NCBI GenBank assembly: GCA_024763275.1
Contig: JANTFT010000007.1
Coordinates: forward strand, 1 to 59,818
Source: Anaerolineales bacterium
GTDB taxonomy: Bacteria > Chloroflexota > Anaerolineae > Anaerolineales > UBA11858
Reading direction: 5' to 3'
DNA length: 59,818 bases
The position numbers and the translations under genes were made by a program. Under the pieces are notes generated by a model that was not told the DNA's origin, searched no databases, and saw only the letters and a program-made list of their open reading frames with translations. Each line of letters begins with the position of its first letter. Within the stretch, counting starts at the first letter, position 1. Shown here in pieces: positions 24,737 through 32,768 of this stretch.

Positions 24737-26719
24737 ATGACTCAGAAAGCTGACTTATTATTCATCAACGCTTATGTGCTGTGCATGGATGATGATTTTA
24801 CCCAGTACGAAAAGGGGTTTGTGGCTGTGACGGGGGACCAGATCACGGAGGTGGGACCGGCTGACCAGCTTCAGGGTGAATATTCTGCTGGTGAAGTGAT
24901 CGATTGTGAGGGAAAAGTTTTAATGCCCGGGCTGGTCAACGCCCACACCCACGTGCCTATGAACCTGCTCCGTGGATTAGGGGATGACTTGCGCCTGGAT
25001 GTCTGGCTGCTGGGTTACATCATGCCCGTTGAAAGGGAATATGTCAATCCAGATTTTGTGCGTCTGGGTACCTCCCTGGCCTGCGCTGAATTGATCCTCT
25101 CCGGGGTAACTTCCTTTGCTGATATGTATTATTTCGAAGACCAGGTTGCTGAGGTAGCCGCCGAAGCTGGGATGAGAGCGATTTGCGGCCAGACCATCCT
25201 GAAATTCCCCGCACCCGACGCAGACTCCTATGAGGATTCCCTGGCAGCTTCAGAAGAGATGATCCTGAAATGGAAAGATCACCCCTTGATCACACCGGCA
25301 TTAGCCCCCCATGCAGCCTACACTTCCACGGTAGATATCCTGGAATCCGCCACTAAACTGGCCTTGAAATACGATGTACCCCTGCACATTCACATCGCAG
25401 AGACTTCCCAGGAAGTGGAAGACAGCCTGGAACTCTATGATATGCCGGTGGTGCCCTACCTGGAGCAGTTCGGTGTGTTTGAATCCAAGGTAATTGCCGC
25501 TCATTGTGTGCACATAGACGAGCGGGAAATGCACACCCTGGCCAGACATGGCGTAGGCGTAGCCCACAACCCAACTTCAAATTTAAAGCTTTCTTCTGGC
25601 ATTGCTCCTGTCAGCAGCATGCTTGATCACGGCATCAATGTCGGCATTGGGACAGATGGTGTATCCTCGAACAACGATCTGGATATGTTTGAGGAGCTCC
25701 GCCTGGCCGCCCTGCTCGCCAAAGGTAGCAGCGGGGATCCTACGGTGGTCCCGGCCCGGTCAGCAATCGCCATGGCGACCAGTATGGGCGCGAGAGCCAT
25801 TCATCTGGGCGACCAGACCGGCTCAATAGAAATCGGGAAAAAAGCAGACCTGATCCTGGTGGACATCAACACTCTCCACAATTCCCCCCATTTCCGGAAC
25901 GACCCCAACAGCGTCTACGCCCAGCTGGTGTACGCAGCTAAATCCACCGATGTCACCGATGTGATGGTCAATGGAAAATGGCTGATGCGCTCGCGGGAAT
26001 TATTAACCATCGCCCTCGAGGAACTGCTGCCCAGAGCTCAATCCCTGGCGGAGGAGATCGATCGTTTCCTGATCGAACGCTTCCAGTCAGTCTACTCTAA
26101 ACTGATCGCCATCGGCGGAGCGGAGGAGCAGGAAAGTTACGAGGTCCAGGTCAAAGCCAAATTGGAAGATCCCCAGAGCGTGATCTCCAAGATCGAGGAT
26201 TGTGAATTAGAGATCCTCTACTACCGCCACTACCATGAATTTGACACCTACTTCAAGTTCGAGAGACCTGAGGAAGGCTGGCTGCGCTACCGCGAGGATG
26301 AGTTCATCGATCGGCAGGGCAAGGTGGAAAACATCCGCTATCGCCTGACCTTGATCGGACCCCAGCGGGAAAGGCATTTTCCACAGGACGTGCTGCTCTC
26401 CCGCAGCCGGTTCATAGCCCCGGCTCCCCACAGCCTGCGGTTTTATCGGGAATATTTCAAGCCTGTCGCAGAAACATTCATTGAGAAAGACCGCAGGCGC
26501 TGGAAGGTCAATTTCCACGGAATCGAGTTCTTCATCAATGTGGACCGATTGGACGAACCCGAGCTGGGGACCTTCCTTGAAGTCAAGAGCCGCACCTGGT
26601 CTCTGGAGGATGCTGAGAAAAAAGCCCGGGTGGCCAAAGAATTGCTGCAGCTTTTGGGCAGCCTGCCTGAGGAAACGGAAACTCTGGATTACGTGCAGAT
26701 CGTTGAATCCCAATCCTGA
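24737..26719 (+). CDS. Amidohydrolase (MTA/SAH deaminase-like) fused to CYTH domain
   Basis: The 660-residue protein has two parts. Residues 1 to about 445 form an MtaD-like amidohydrolase with NAHTHVPMNLLRG, HIHIAETSQE, AAHCVHIDE and GTDGVSSNNDLD, the metal and catalytic set used to deaminate methylthioadenosine, S-adenosylhomocysteine or adenosine. Residues about 465-650 look like a CYTH domain: E469-V-Q-V-K473 where the family usually has E-x-E-x-K, then DTYFKF, WLRYRED, YRLTLIGP and a final FLEVK with Glu615. CYTH proteins bind triphosphates in a tunnel (thiamine triphosphatase, tripolyphosphatase, class IV adenylyl cyclase). The ATG follows GCGGAGGACC. Fusion of a nucleoside deaminase to CYTH is unfamiliar to me, and the frame is continuous. 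Confidence 0.85.
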   Translation: MTQKADLLFINAYVLCMDDDFTQYEKGFVAVTGDQITEVGPADQLQGEYSAGEVIDCEGKVLMPGLVNAHTHVPMNLLRGLGDDLRLDVWLLGYIMPVEREYVNPDFVRLGTSLACAELILSGVTSFADMYYFEDQVAEVAAEAGMRAICGQTILKFPAPDADSYEDSLAASEEMILKWKDHPLITPALAPHAAYTSTVDILESATKLALKYDVPLHIHIAETSQEVEDSLELYDMPVVPYLEQFGVFESKVIAAHCVHIDEREMHTLARHGVGVAHNPTSNLKLSSGIAPVSSMLDHGINVGIGTDGVSSNNDLDMFEELRLAALLAKGSSGDPTVVPARSAIAMATSMGARAIHLGDQTGSIEIGKKADLILVDINTLHNSPHFRNDPNSVYAQLVYAAKSTDVTDVMVNGKWLMRSRELLTIALEELLPRAQSLAEEIDRFLIERFQSVYSKLIAIGGAEEQESYEVQVKAKLEDPQSVISKIEDCELEILYYRHYHEFDTYFKFERPEEGWLRYREDEFIDRQGKVENIRYRLTLIGPQRERHFPQDVLLSRSRFIAPAPHSLRFYREYFKPVAETFIEKDRRRWKVNFHGIEFFINVDRLDEPELGTFLEVKSRTWSLEDAEKKARVAKELLQLLGSLPEETETLDYVQIVESQS

Positions 26720-26722
26720 GCA

Positions 26723-27592
26723 ATGAAAATAGCCGCCCTCGCCGATATTCACGGTAACTACCAGGCCCTGATTACCGTTCTGGAACATGTGGAAGCCTGG
26801 AAGCCTGATCTGGTCCTGGTTCTAGGTGACATCATCAACCGCGGTCCCCGCTCCAAAGAATGCCTTGACCTGATCAGGGTTAAAGCACTCAGCCCCAATT
26901 GGCATGTGATTAAAGGCAATCATGAGGGCTACGTGCTGATGTTTGAAGATCCAGATTTTTCACGGAAAGGTCATGATTTCGATCTCCGGAAAATCATATT
27001 TTGGACCTATCAGTCCCTCAGCAAGAGCGACATTCAGGACATAGCCCAGCTCCCGGAAGAGATCCAGCTCACACTGCCCGATCAACAGCTTATCAAAGCC
27101 GCTCACGCATCAATCGCTGGGGATCGCGTTGGGATCTATCCCGATACTCCTCCCTCTGCCCTGGCGGGGTTGATCCCGGCAGAAGCTCAGCTCTTCCTGG
27201 TAGGGCACACTCACCAACCGTTAGTGAGAACTTACCAGGGCACTACCATCGTCAATGTCGGGTCTGTAGGTTTGCCCTTCGATGGGGATACCCGGGCAGC
27301 TTATGCCCGGCTTACCTACCACAAAGGAACATGGCACGGTGAGATCACCAGGGTGGAATACGATTTACAGGCAGCTGAGGATGATTATTACAAAACAGGT
27401 TTCATTCCCGACGGCGGACCACTTGCGGACCTGGTCCTGGCAGAGCTGCGCCTGGGCTGGCCCCAGCTGGGCAGATGGTTCAAACGTTTTGAGATGCCCA
27501 TCCGCGGGGAGGAAATCAGCCTGCAGGATGCTGTATATGAATTTCTTAAGAATCCCAATATCGAGTCCCGCCGCCCGGGGTATCCGCGGTAA
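26723..27592 (+). CDS. Metallophosphoesterase, calcineurin-like
   Basis: The 289-residue protein carries the two-metal phosphoesterase signature: ADIHGN (7-12), GDIINRG near 36, GNHE near 64 and GHTHQP near 165. The overall size and the NVGSVG segment resemble the YfcE/PrpE/diadenosine-tetraphosphatase-like group. Substrates in this group range from cyclic nucleotides and dinucleoside polyphosphates to phosphoproteins. It begins three bases after the stop codon of the CYTH fusion gene and has no clear ribosome site of its own, so it is probably translated by coupling. That link hints that the two proteins act on related phosphorylated nucleotides. Confidence 0.88.
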   Translation: MKIAALADIHGNYQALITVLEHVEAWKPDLVLVLGDIINRGPRSKECLDLIRVKALSPNWHVIKGNHEGYVLMFEDPDFSRKGHDFDLRKIIFWTYQSLSKSDIQDIAQLPEEIQLTLPDQQLIKAAHASIAGDRVGIYPDTPPSALAGLIPAEAQLFLVGHTHQPLVRTYQGTTIVNVGSVGLPFDGDTRAAYARLTYHKGTWHGEITRVEYDLQAAEDDYYKTGFIPDGGPLADLVLAELRLGWPQLGRWFKRFEMPIRGEEISLQDAVYEFLKNPNIESRRPGYPR

Positions 27593-27614
27593 GATAGATC
27601 CTACAGGTAACCTT

Positions 27615-28397
27615 ATGTCAACAACCAGATTGGAAATTGCTAAAAAAGCAGGTCTGCAGGCCGGAAAAGAGCTTCTGGATTTGTTCAAAACCGGCCCGCA
27701 GGTGGGTGAGCTGAAAGCGGATCGCACGCTGGTCACAGAAGCTGACCGCAGGGCCGATCAGCTGATCCAATCCCTGATCAGTGAGGTTTATCCCCAGGAC
27801 GGCATCTTAAGTGAGGAGAATTCGACCGTTTTGCCCAGGACGGAACACACCTGGATCTTGGATCCACTGGACGGTACGGTCAATTTCAGCCACGGCCTGC
27901 TTTACTGGGGAGTCTCGATCGCCCACTTAAAGAACGGCTTTCCTGAGGACGGTGCAGTTTATTTCCCGGTGCCGGACGAGCTTTACACCGCTTCAGCGGG
28001 TCAGGGAGCGGCTTTGAACGGCACTCCTCTTTCCCTTTCCGGAAAAGACCCGGGGCTGTTCCCTATCTTCGCACATTGTTCCAGAATGCATCAGCGCTAT
28101 GAAATAAGAACTCCCTACAAGACTCGCAGCCTGGGAGCGGCCGCTTATCATTTATGCATGGTGGCCGGGGCTGGCGCCGTGCTGGCTCTGGAAAGCACAC
28201 CCAGAATATGGGATTTCGCCGCCAGCTGGCTGATTGTTCAGGAGGCAGGTGGGGCAATCCGGGCGCTGGGAGAGGAAGAACCTTTCCCTGTTCAGCCCGG
28301 ACTGGATTACGCCAAGAAACCCTTCCCGATCCTGGCAGCCAGTTCGCCCGAAATCCTGGCAGCAGCCGCTGAAGGGATTACACCAATAATAAGCTGA
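27615..28397 (+). CDS. Inositol-monophosphatase-like enzyme
   Basis: The 260-residue protein has the lithium-sensitive phosphatase fold. Visible motifs are [10 protein letters not shown] near 42, SEEN near 75 (metal ligands), [12 protein letters not shown] near 88 and [15 protein letters not shown] near 205. Family members hydrolyse inositol phosphates, 3'-phosphoadenosine 5'-phosphate or fructose bisphosphate. The start is the ATG at 27615 after AGGTAA, 22 bases behind the phosphoesterase gene. With an adenosine-type deaminase upstream, a nucleotide substrate such as pAp is worth considering, but that is inference. Confidence 0.88.
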   Translation: MSTTRLEIAKKAGLQAGKELLDLFKTGPQVGELKADRTLVTEADRRADQLIQSLISEVYPQDGILSEENSTVLPRTEHTWILDPLDGTVNFSHGLLYWGVSIAHLKNGFPEDGAVYFPVPDELYTASAGQGAALNGTPLSLSGKDPGLFPIFAHCSRMHQRYEIRTPYKTRSLGAAAYHLCMVAGAGAVLALESTPRIWDFAASWLIVQEAGGAIRALGEEEPFPVQPGLDYAKKPFPILAASSPEILAAAAEGITPIIS

Positions 28398-28416
28398 TTT
28401 GACGAGAGGAGGAAAG

Positions 28417-29409
28417 ATGGAATACAGATACTTAGGAGATTCAGGACTGCAGCTGTCAGCTCTGTCCTTTGGATCCTGGGTGACCTTTGGCAGCCAGGTT
28501 GACGTCGATCAGGCCGTGAAGCTGATGAACATCGCTATTGATGCCGGGGTTAACTTCTTTGACAACGCCGAGGTATACAGCCAGGGAGCAGCCGAAACCA
28601 TCATGGGGAAAGCCATCAAAAAAGCTGGCTGGCAGCGGGGTGACCTGGTGCTCTCCACCAAGATTTTCTGGGGAGGTGAAGGGCCCAACCAGCGGGGGCT
28701 TTCCAGAAAGCATATCATCGAAGGTCTGGATGCTTCCTTGAACAGGATGGGGTTGGAGTATGTTGATCTTGTTTTCGCACATCGCCCCGATATCCACACT
28801 CCCATTGAGGAAACCGTCCGCGCCTTTAACCACGTTATCAGTCAGGGCAAAGCCTTTTACTGGGGAACCAGTGAGTGGTCCGCCCAGCAAATCATGGAAG
28901 CCTACAGCATCGCCCGACTGGAGCACCTCATCCCTCCCTTGATGGAACAGTCCCAGTACAACATGTTCCACCGTGAGCGGTTAGAAGTGGAATACCACCG
29001 ACTTTATAGTGAGATCGGGCTGGGCACCACGGTCTGGAGTCCACTGGCCAGCGGTCTGCTGACCGGAAAATACAATCAAGGCATCCCCAAGGATTCCAGA
29101 GCGAATCTGGAGGGCTATGAATGGCTTCGGGAGCGCCTGACAGGGGATGAAGCCCAGAAAAAGATCCACAAGGTCATCAAACTGACAGAGGTTGCCAATA
29201 GCCTCGGCTGCACGACTGCCCAGCTGGCGCTGGCCTGGTGCTTGCTGAATCCCAACGTGAGCACCGTGATTACCGGTGCTTCCAGGGCCTCCCAGCTGGA
29301 AGAAAACCTGAAAGCGCTGGAAATCGTCAAGCAGCTCACCCCGGACGTAGTGGAGACCATAGAGGAAATTCTGGATAACAAACCCGAATTACCCCCCGAT
29401 TTGCGCTGA
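28417..29409 (+). CDS. Aldo/keto reductase, Kv-beta/YghZ type
   Basis: The 330-residue NADPH-dependent oxidoreductase begins at ATG 28417 behind AGAGGAGG; a TTG six codons earlier overlaps that ribosome site. The catalytic tetrad is recognisable: Asp and Tyr in FFDNAEVYS, Lys in LSTKIFWG and His in VFAHRPD. The C-terminal part has the cofactor segment [18 protein letters not shown]. The family reduces aldehydes such as methylglyoxal. It ends the plus-strand group and is followed by a clear terminator. Substrate is unknown. Confidence 0.92.
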   Translation: MEYRYLGDSGLQLSALSFGSWVTFGSQVDVDQAVKLMNIAIDAGVNFFDNAEVYSQGAAETIMGKAIKKAGWQRGDLVLSTKIFWGGEGPNQRGLSRKHIIEGLDASLNRMGLEYVDLVFAHRPDIHTPIEETVRAFNHVISQGKAFYWGTSEWSAQQIMEAYSIARLEHLIPPLMEQSQYNMFHRERLEVEYHRLYSEIGLGTTVWSPLASGLLTGKYNQGIPKDSRANLEGYEWLRERLTGDEAQKKIHKVIKLTEVANSLGCTTAQLALAWCLLNPNVSTVITGASRASQLEENLKALEIVKQLTPDVVETIEEILDNKPELPPDLR

Positions 29410-29458
29410 GGATTACCTGGCAGACCTGCCCTCAGGCAGATAACCGCACCTGAAACTT

Positions 29459-29511
29459 CAACCGGAGAACGTGATGGGCCAACCATCCACTTCTCCGGTT
29501 GTCTTTTCTTG
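29459..29511 (+). terminator. Rho-independent terminator after aldo/keto reductase
   Basis: CAACCGGAGAA and TTCTCCGGTTG form a perfect 11-bp stem (29459-29469 with 29491-29501). A further GTG-ATGG / CCAT-CCAC pairing sits inside the loop. The T-rich tail TCTTTTCTT follows. Confidence 0.8.
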
Positions 29512-29520
29512 CGGCACTTT

Positions 29521-30297
29521 TCAGGAAAGGAAATAATGGATCGTCTCAGCGGTCAGATAGGAAACGACTGTACCGTAGAGTATGCTCAGCAAGGTGCCGA
29601 TGATGATGTACTCCGCCTGCGAGCGGCGGCTGGAGTCGGACAGCTCACCAAACCGGAATATTGATTTAGCCGCAACCAGGAAACCAATCCCGGCCGGATA
29701 CCCGACCAGAATAAACAGCAAGATCAGTCCCCGCTCCAGATATCCGATCACCCTGCCTCCCTCAGCGATACCGGCGTCCAGCGGGACCGCCTCCTCCCCG
29801 CTTTCTTCCCCTTGTTTTTCATCGTTCCCGGTGATGCCCAGGGACTCAAAAGCCAGCTCGACGATAAAACTACCCACATATACTGCCAGAATCGCCCCGG
29901 ACAGGAAGGTCAGAATGACCAGGAATCCCCTGCCGAACAGCAGGGTCCAGATCCCCTCTGCACCCCCGTAAGAATAACCAGCCGCCCAGGAAAACAAACC
30001 GATGATCGTTATATGCCCGGATTGGTCAATCACAAAACGGGACAGCCGGGTCCCCCTGGTGGCCCGGAGCTTCCAGGCATCAAGCAACATATGGGTGATA
30101 GCAATTCCCACAGGTATCTGCCAGCTGGAAATCATCCCCGGGATCAAGTAGCTGAGGAAACCAACCTTCACACCATGGAATAACAGGGTAGCCAGTCTCT
30201 TTTTCTGGGCCACAGAGGCATCAGACTGCAGGACAAAATCTGCCAGCAGATGGGCTGAAAGCAAGGGGATAAACACTGCCAGAAACTGGACCAGCAT
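29521..30297 (-). CDS. DUF3307 membrane protein
   Basis: The 258-residue protein has about six membrane helices. Its N-terminal half matches the DUF3307 pattern: HLLADFVLQSD near 16, KKRLATLLFHGVKVG near 32, THMLLDAWK near 68 and FVIDQSGH near 87. The conserved His and Asp residues within helices suggest a metal- or proton-linked function, but none is established to my knowledge. An acidic loop (near 155-175) separates the two halves. It lies 62 bases after the SatD-like gene and has its own GAGGAGAG ribosome site. From memory these two families are often found side by side. Confidence 0.8.
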   Translation of the reverse strand: MLVQFLAVFIPLLSAHLLADFVLQSDASVAQKKRLATLLFHGVKVGFLSYLIPGMISSWQIPVGIAITHMLLDAWKLRATRGTRLSRFVIDQSGHITIIGLFSWAAGYSYGGAEGIWTLLFGRGFLVILTFLSGAILAVYVGSFIVELAFESLGITGNDEKQGEESGEEAVPLDAGIAEGGRVIGYLERGLILLFILVGYPAGIGFLVAAKSIFRFGELSDSSRRSQAEYIIIGTLLSILYGTVVSYLTAETIHYFLS

Positions 30298-30359
30298 ACT
30301 CTCCTCACAAACTATAGGAATTCAGGCTAATTCAAGGTGCTTTTATTCTCCCCGGGCTG

Positions 30360-31034
30360 TCAGCCAGACAGCCCCAATAGCGATGCCAGAAGGTACTCGA
30401 CAAACAGTAAACTTTTCTTTAATTGAGACCAACCCGCATTGTCAAGGTGCTGCGAAACTGCCTGCTGGGAAATAGGTCCTTCAGCCCAGCTGTCAGCGAT
30501 TTGCCGCTGGGTCAATCCCACCAGGGCTCCGGCCATCGCCCCAGCTTGTTTCCTGGTCCAGCGCTGCACCTGCAAATCGATCAAACTGGCAATCGTGTTC
30601 AGCGCCCTGGTTTCAACTTCAGGGAATTCCGGAGGGAAATTGAGGTTCAGGCGGACCGGCTTGGTGATCTCCCCTAATCCTGTTCCCGACAGCGTAAAAG
30701 CCTCCCCGGTCCCGGTAGAGACATCATCCTCTGAAAGATAATCCACCGGCCCATACCCAACAGCCACCCGGGAATCAATCCCCGCAAATGCAAGCAGGGA
30801 CGCCCGGAAAAGCAGAACGATCCGCAGTGAACTGACCGGCTCCTCAACGACCATCTGCCAGCCATCTCCCCTGAAGATGTCAATACTTCCATGAACAGCG
30901 GAAGGGAAATGCTCTTTGACTCTCAGCTCTCCTTCCAGGATCAACTCCCGAATCCGCCCCCCCTGTTCCCGGATAAACCGTGAGGAAGCAACGATATCCC
31001 CGGTCAGTACAGCATATGGTTTTCCAGCGGCCAC
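30360..31034 (-). CDS. SatD-like protein
   Basis: The 224-residue protein begins with AVLTGDIVASSRF, the usual N-terminal motif of the SatD family, followed by FRGDGWQ near 53 and a mixed alpha/beta domain. The last 55 residues (GLTQRQIADSW then ISQQAVSQHL) look like a helix-turn-helix, so it may bind DNA and regulate its own pair. The name comes from a streptococcal secretion/acid-tolerance operon; the molecular role is not known to me. The start is GTG at 31034 with GAGGAGG seven bases upstream. Inverted repeats sit just before the gene. Confidence 0.78.
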   Translation of the reverse strand: MAAGKPYAVLTGDIVASSRFIREQGGRIRELILEGELRVKEHFPSAVHGSIDIFRGDGWQMVVEEPVSSLRIVLLFRASLLAFAGIDSRVAVGYGPVDYLSEDDVSTGTGEAFTLSGTGLGEITKPVRLNLNFPPEFPEVETRALNTIASLIDLQVQRWTRKQAGAMAGALVGLTQRQIADSWAEGPISQQAVSQHLDNAGWSQLKKSLLFVEYLLASLLGLSG

Positions 31035-31062
31035 TCCATAGCCTCCTCGTTCTTACATAGGC

Positions 31063-31096
31063 ACAAGTTAATTCACTTGTATATAATAATTACAAG
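31063..31096. promoter_or_regulatory. Repeated operator half-sites before satD
   Basis: ACAAGT-N6-ACTTGT (31063-31080) and CTTGTA-N9-TACAAG (31076-31096) are two overlapping inverted repeats built from the same half-site. They sit 29-62 bases upstream of the GTG start, in an A/T-rich stretch that could hold the promoter. This is the layout of a repressor operator, possibly autoregulation by the SatD-like protein. Confidence 0.5.
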
Positions 31097-31169
31097 CATA
31101 TAACATTGTACCACAAGGGGCGACCTTTGGGGATTTTTGCCCGGCACCTCTCCCTGGTCCTGTTCAGAT

Positions 31170-32567
31170 TCAGCTATTACTTCCCAAAATTGTCTGGATG
31201 TGATCTGCCAGATCCCTGGCGCGCTGGGCTGCGTCTCCCAGATATGCTGTTCCCTGGAGAACTTCCCGGATCTCATCCGCACTCAGATAACCCTGCAAAC
31301 GGGAATCCCCCGTAAGCATCTCGATCAGGGGATTATCATCTCCCTGCCTGACTGCCTCCCAGGCCTCTCCAGCATGACCCCGGATTATTTCGTGCATGAC
31401 CTGGCGGTCAGCCCCGGCTTTGCTGAGAATCATAAGCAGTTTTTCCGTGGCCGCAAAAGGTCCATAATCTGCCAGGTTGGCCTGGATGGCTGCCTGGTGG
31501 ATTTGCATCCCGGAGAGGACTTCCCGGGTTGCCAGCAGCATCTCATCAAGACACAAGAAGCCTTCCGGCAGGATTATTCGCCGGTTAGCGCTGTCATCCA
31601 GGGTGCGCTCCAGCAAGTTGTGGGCAGCATTATCCCAGGCAGTCCTGGGAAGCTGCGCCAGATATCTGCCCAGAGAATTGATCTTTTCTGAGCGGATCGG
31701 GTTCTGTTTGAAGGGCATGGCCGAGGAACCAACCTGTTCCTCGCCGAAGGGTTCACCCAGTTCACCCAGGCAGGTGGAACTCAGGATCCGCAAATCAAAA
31801 GCCAACTTATATAGAACCGCACCCAGCTCTGCCAGACGGGTCAGCAATCGGTAATCCTGCAGGCGGGGGTAGGTCTGGGTGACAACCGGGAAGAACTCCA
31901 GCCCCAGCTTGCGTGATAATTCCTCCTGGAAAGCGGGCAGGTTCTCTTCTCCCAGTAAAGCCGCGTAGGACGCGCTGGTCCCCACCGCACCGGTGAAACC
32001 CTTGCCTTTAATCCGGTTAGTAAAAGCCTTGAGATCCTGATATCCCAGCAGCAAATCCTGGGCCGATTGGGCCAGGCGGTAACCCAGAGTGCTCGGCTCA
32101 GCAGACTGCAGGTGGGTGAAGCCCATCACCGGTCTGTCAGCCTGCTTCCGGATGAGATCTGCCAGATTTATAAGCAGCTTTTCCAGGCTGGAGATGATCA
32201 ACGCCAGGGCAGCTTTCTGCTGCAGAACGCTGGCATTGTCTTTGATATCCATCGAGGTAGCGCCCAGATGGATCACCCCACCTGCTTCCGGGCACTGTTC
32301 GGCAAATACCTCCATTTCAGCCACCAGGTCGTGTTTGCGTTCCCTTTCCAGCTCAAGGGAACGCTTCAGGTCGAGCCTGGTCTGGTTTTCTCTCAGCTCC
32401 GCTGCCTGTTCCTGGCTGACCAGACCATAGCGGACCTGAGTTTCTGCCAGGGCGACCCAGATCTTTCGCCACAGGATGCGGGTGAATTCCAGCCCCCAGA
32501 TCCTCTGCATTTCTGGTGAACCATACCGCCAGGAAAAAGGGGATTGGTAAATAGTATGATCAGCCAT
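31170..32567 (-). CDS. purB: Adenylosuccinate lyase
   Basis: The 465-residue protein is a fumarase-superfamily lyase with the signature GSSAMPFKQNP near 280 and the catalytic His region GFTHLQSAEPSTLG near 155. The conserved N-terminal block is WRYGSPEM. PurB cleaves SAICAR and adenylosuccinate to release fumarate in purine synthesis and the purine nucleotide cycle. It is transcribed away from the kinase gene at 32769. No other pur gene is in the window, so it is a stand-alone biosynthetic gene rather than part of the catabolic island. Divergence from the typical PurB at the N-terminus is slight. Confidence 0.92.
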   Translation of the reverse strand: MADHTIYQSPFSWRYGSPEMQRIWGLEFTRILWRKIWVALAETQVRYGLVSQEQAAELRENQTRLDLKRSLELERERKHDLVAEMEVFAEQCPEAGGVIHLGATSMDIKDNASVLQQKAALALIISSLEKLLINLADLIRKQADRPVMGFTHLQSAEPSTLGYRLAQSAQDLLLGYQDLKAFTNRIKGKGFTGAVGTSASYAALLGEENLPAFQEELSRKLGLEFFPVVTQTYPRLQDYRLLTRLAELGAVLYKLAFDLRILSSTCLGELGEPFGEEQVGSSAMPFKQNPIRSEKINSLGRYLAQLPRTAWDNAAHNLLERTLDDSANRRIILPEGFLCLDEMLLATREVLSGMQIHQAAIQANLADYGPFAATEKLLMILSKAGADRQVMHEIIRGHAGEAWEAVRQGDDNPLIEMLTGDSRLQGYLSADEIREVLQGTAYLGDAAQRARDLADHIQTILGSNS

Positions 32568-32680
32568 ATTCTGTCCCGGGAGCGTTCTCCCTGTGATTGA
32601 GATTGAGCGACATCTTCATTATAACCCTGCCTAACAAATCCGTTATCTTTCCCCGGAAAATCCCCCATTTTTCACTCCCG

Positions 32681-32712
32681 TAAGACCTGGATAGTCTGGC
32701 AGGCAGGTCTTA
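32681..32712. repeat. Inverted repeat in the purB-kinase divergent gap
   Basis: TAAGACCTG (32681-32689) and CAGGTCTTA (32704-32712) form a perfect 9-bp inverted repeat with a 14-base spacer. It lies 57 bases before the kinase start, near the A/T-rich TATGATAAAAT that could serve as its -10 region. It may be an operator or the foot of a hairpin. Confidence 0.45.
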
Positions 32713-32768
32713 TGATAAAATGCATTCATTAAAGAAAATTGACCTCAGCTTTTAGGGGATATAATAAG

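Noticed and set aside
32739-32766. TTGACC-15-TATAAT as promoter of the propeller kinase
   Set aside because: The -10 box would end three bases before the ATG, so transcription would start inside the gene. The spacer is also too short.
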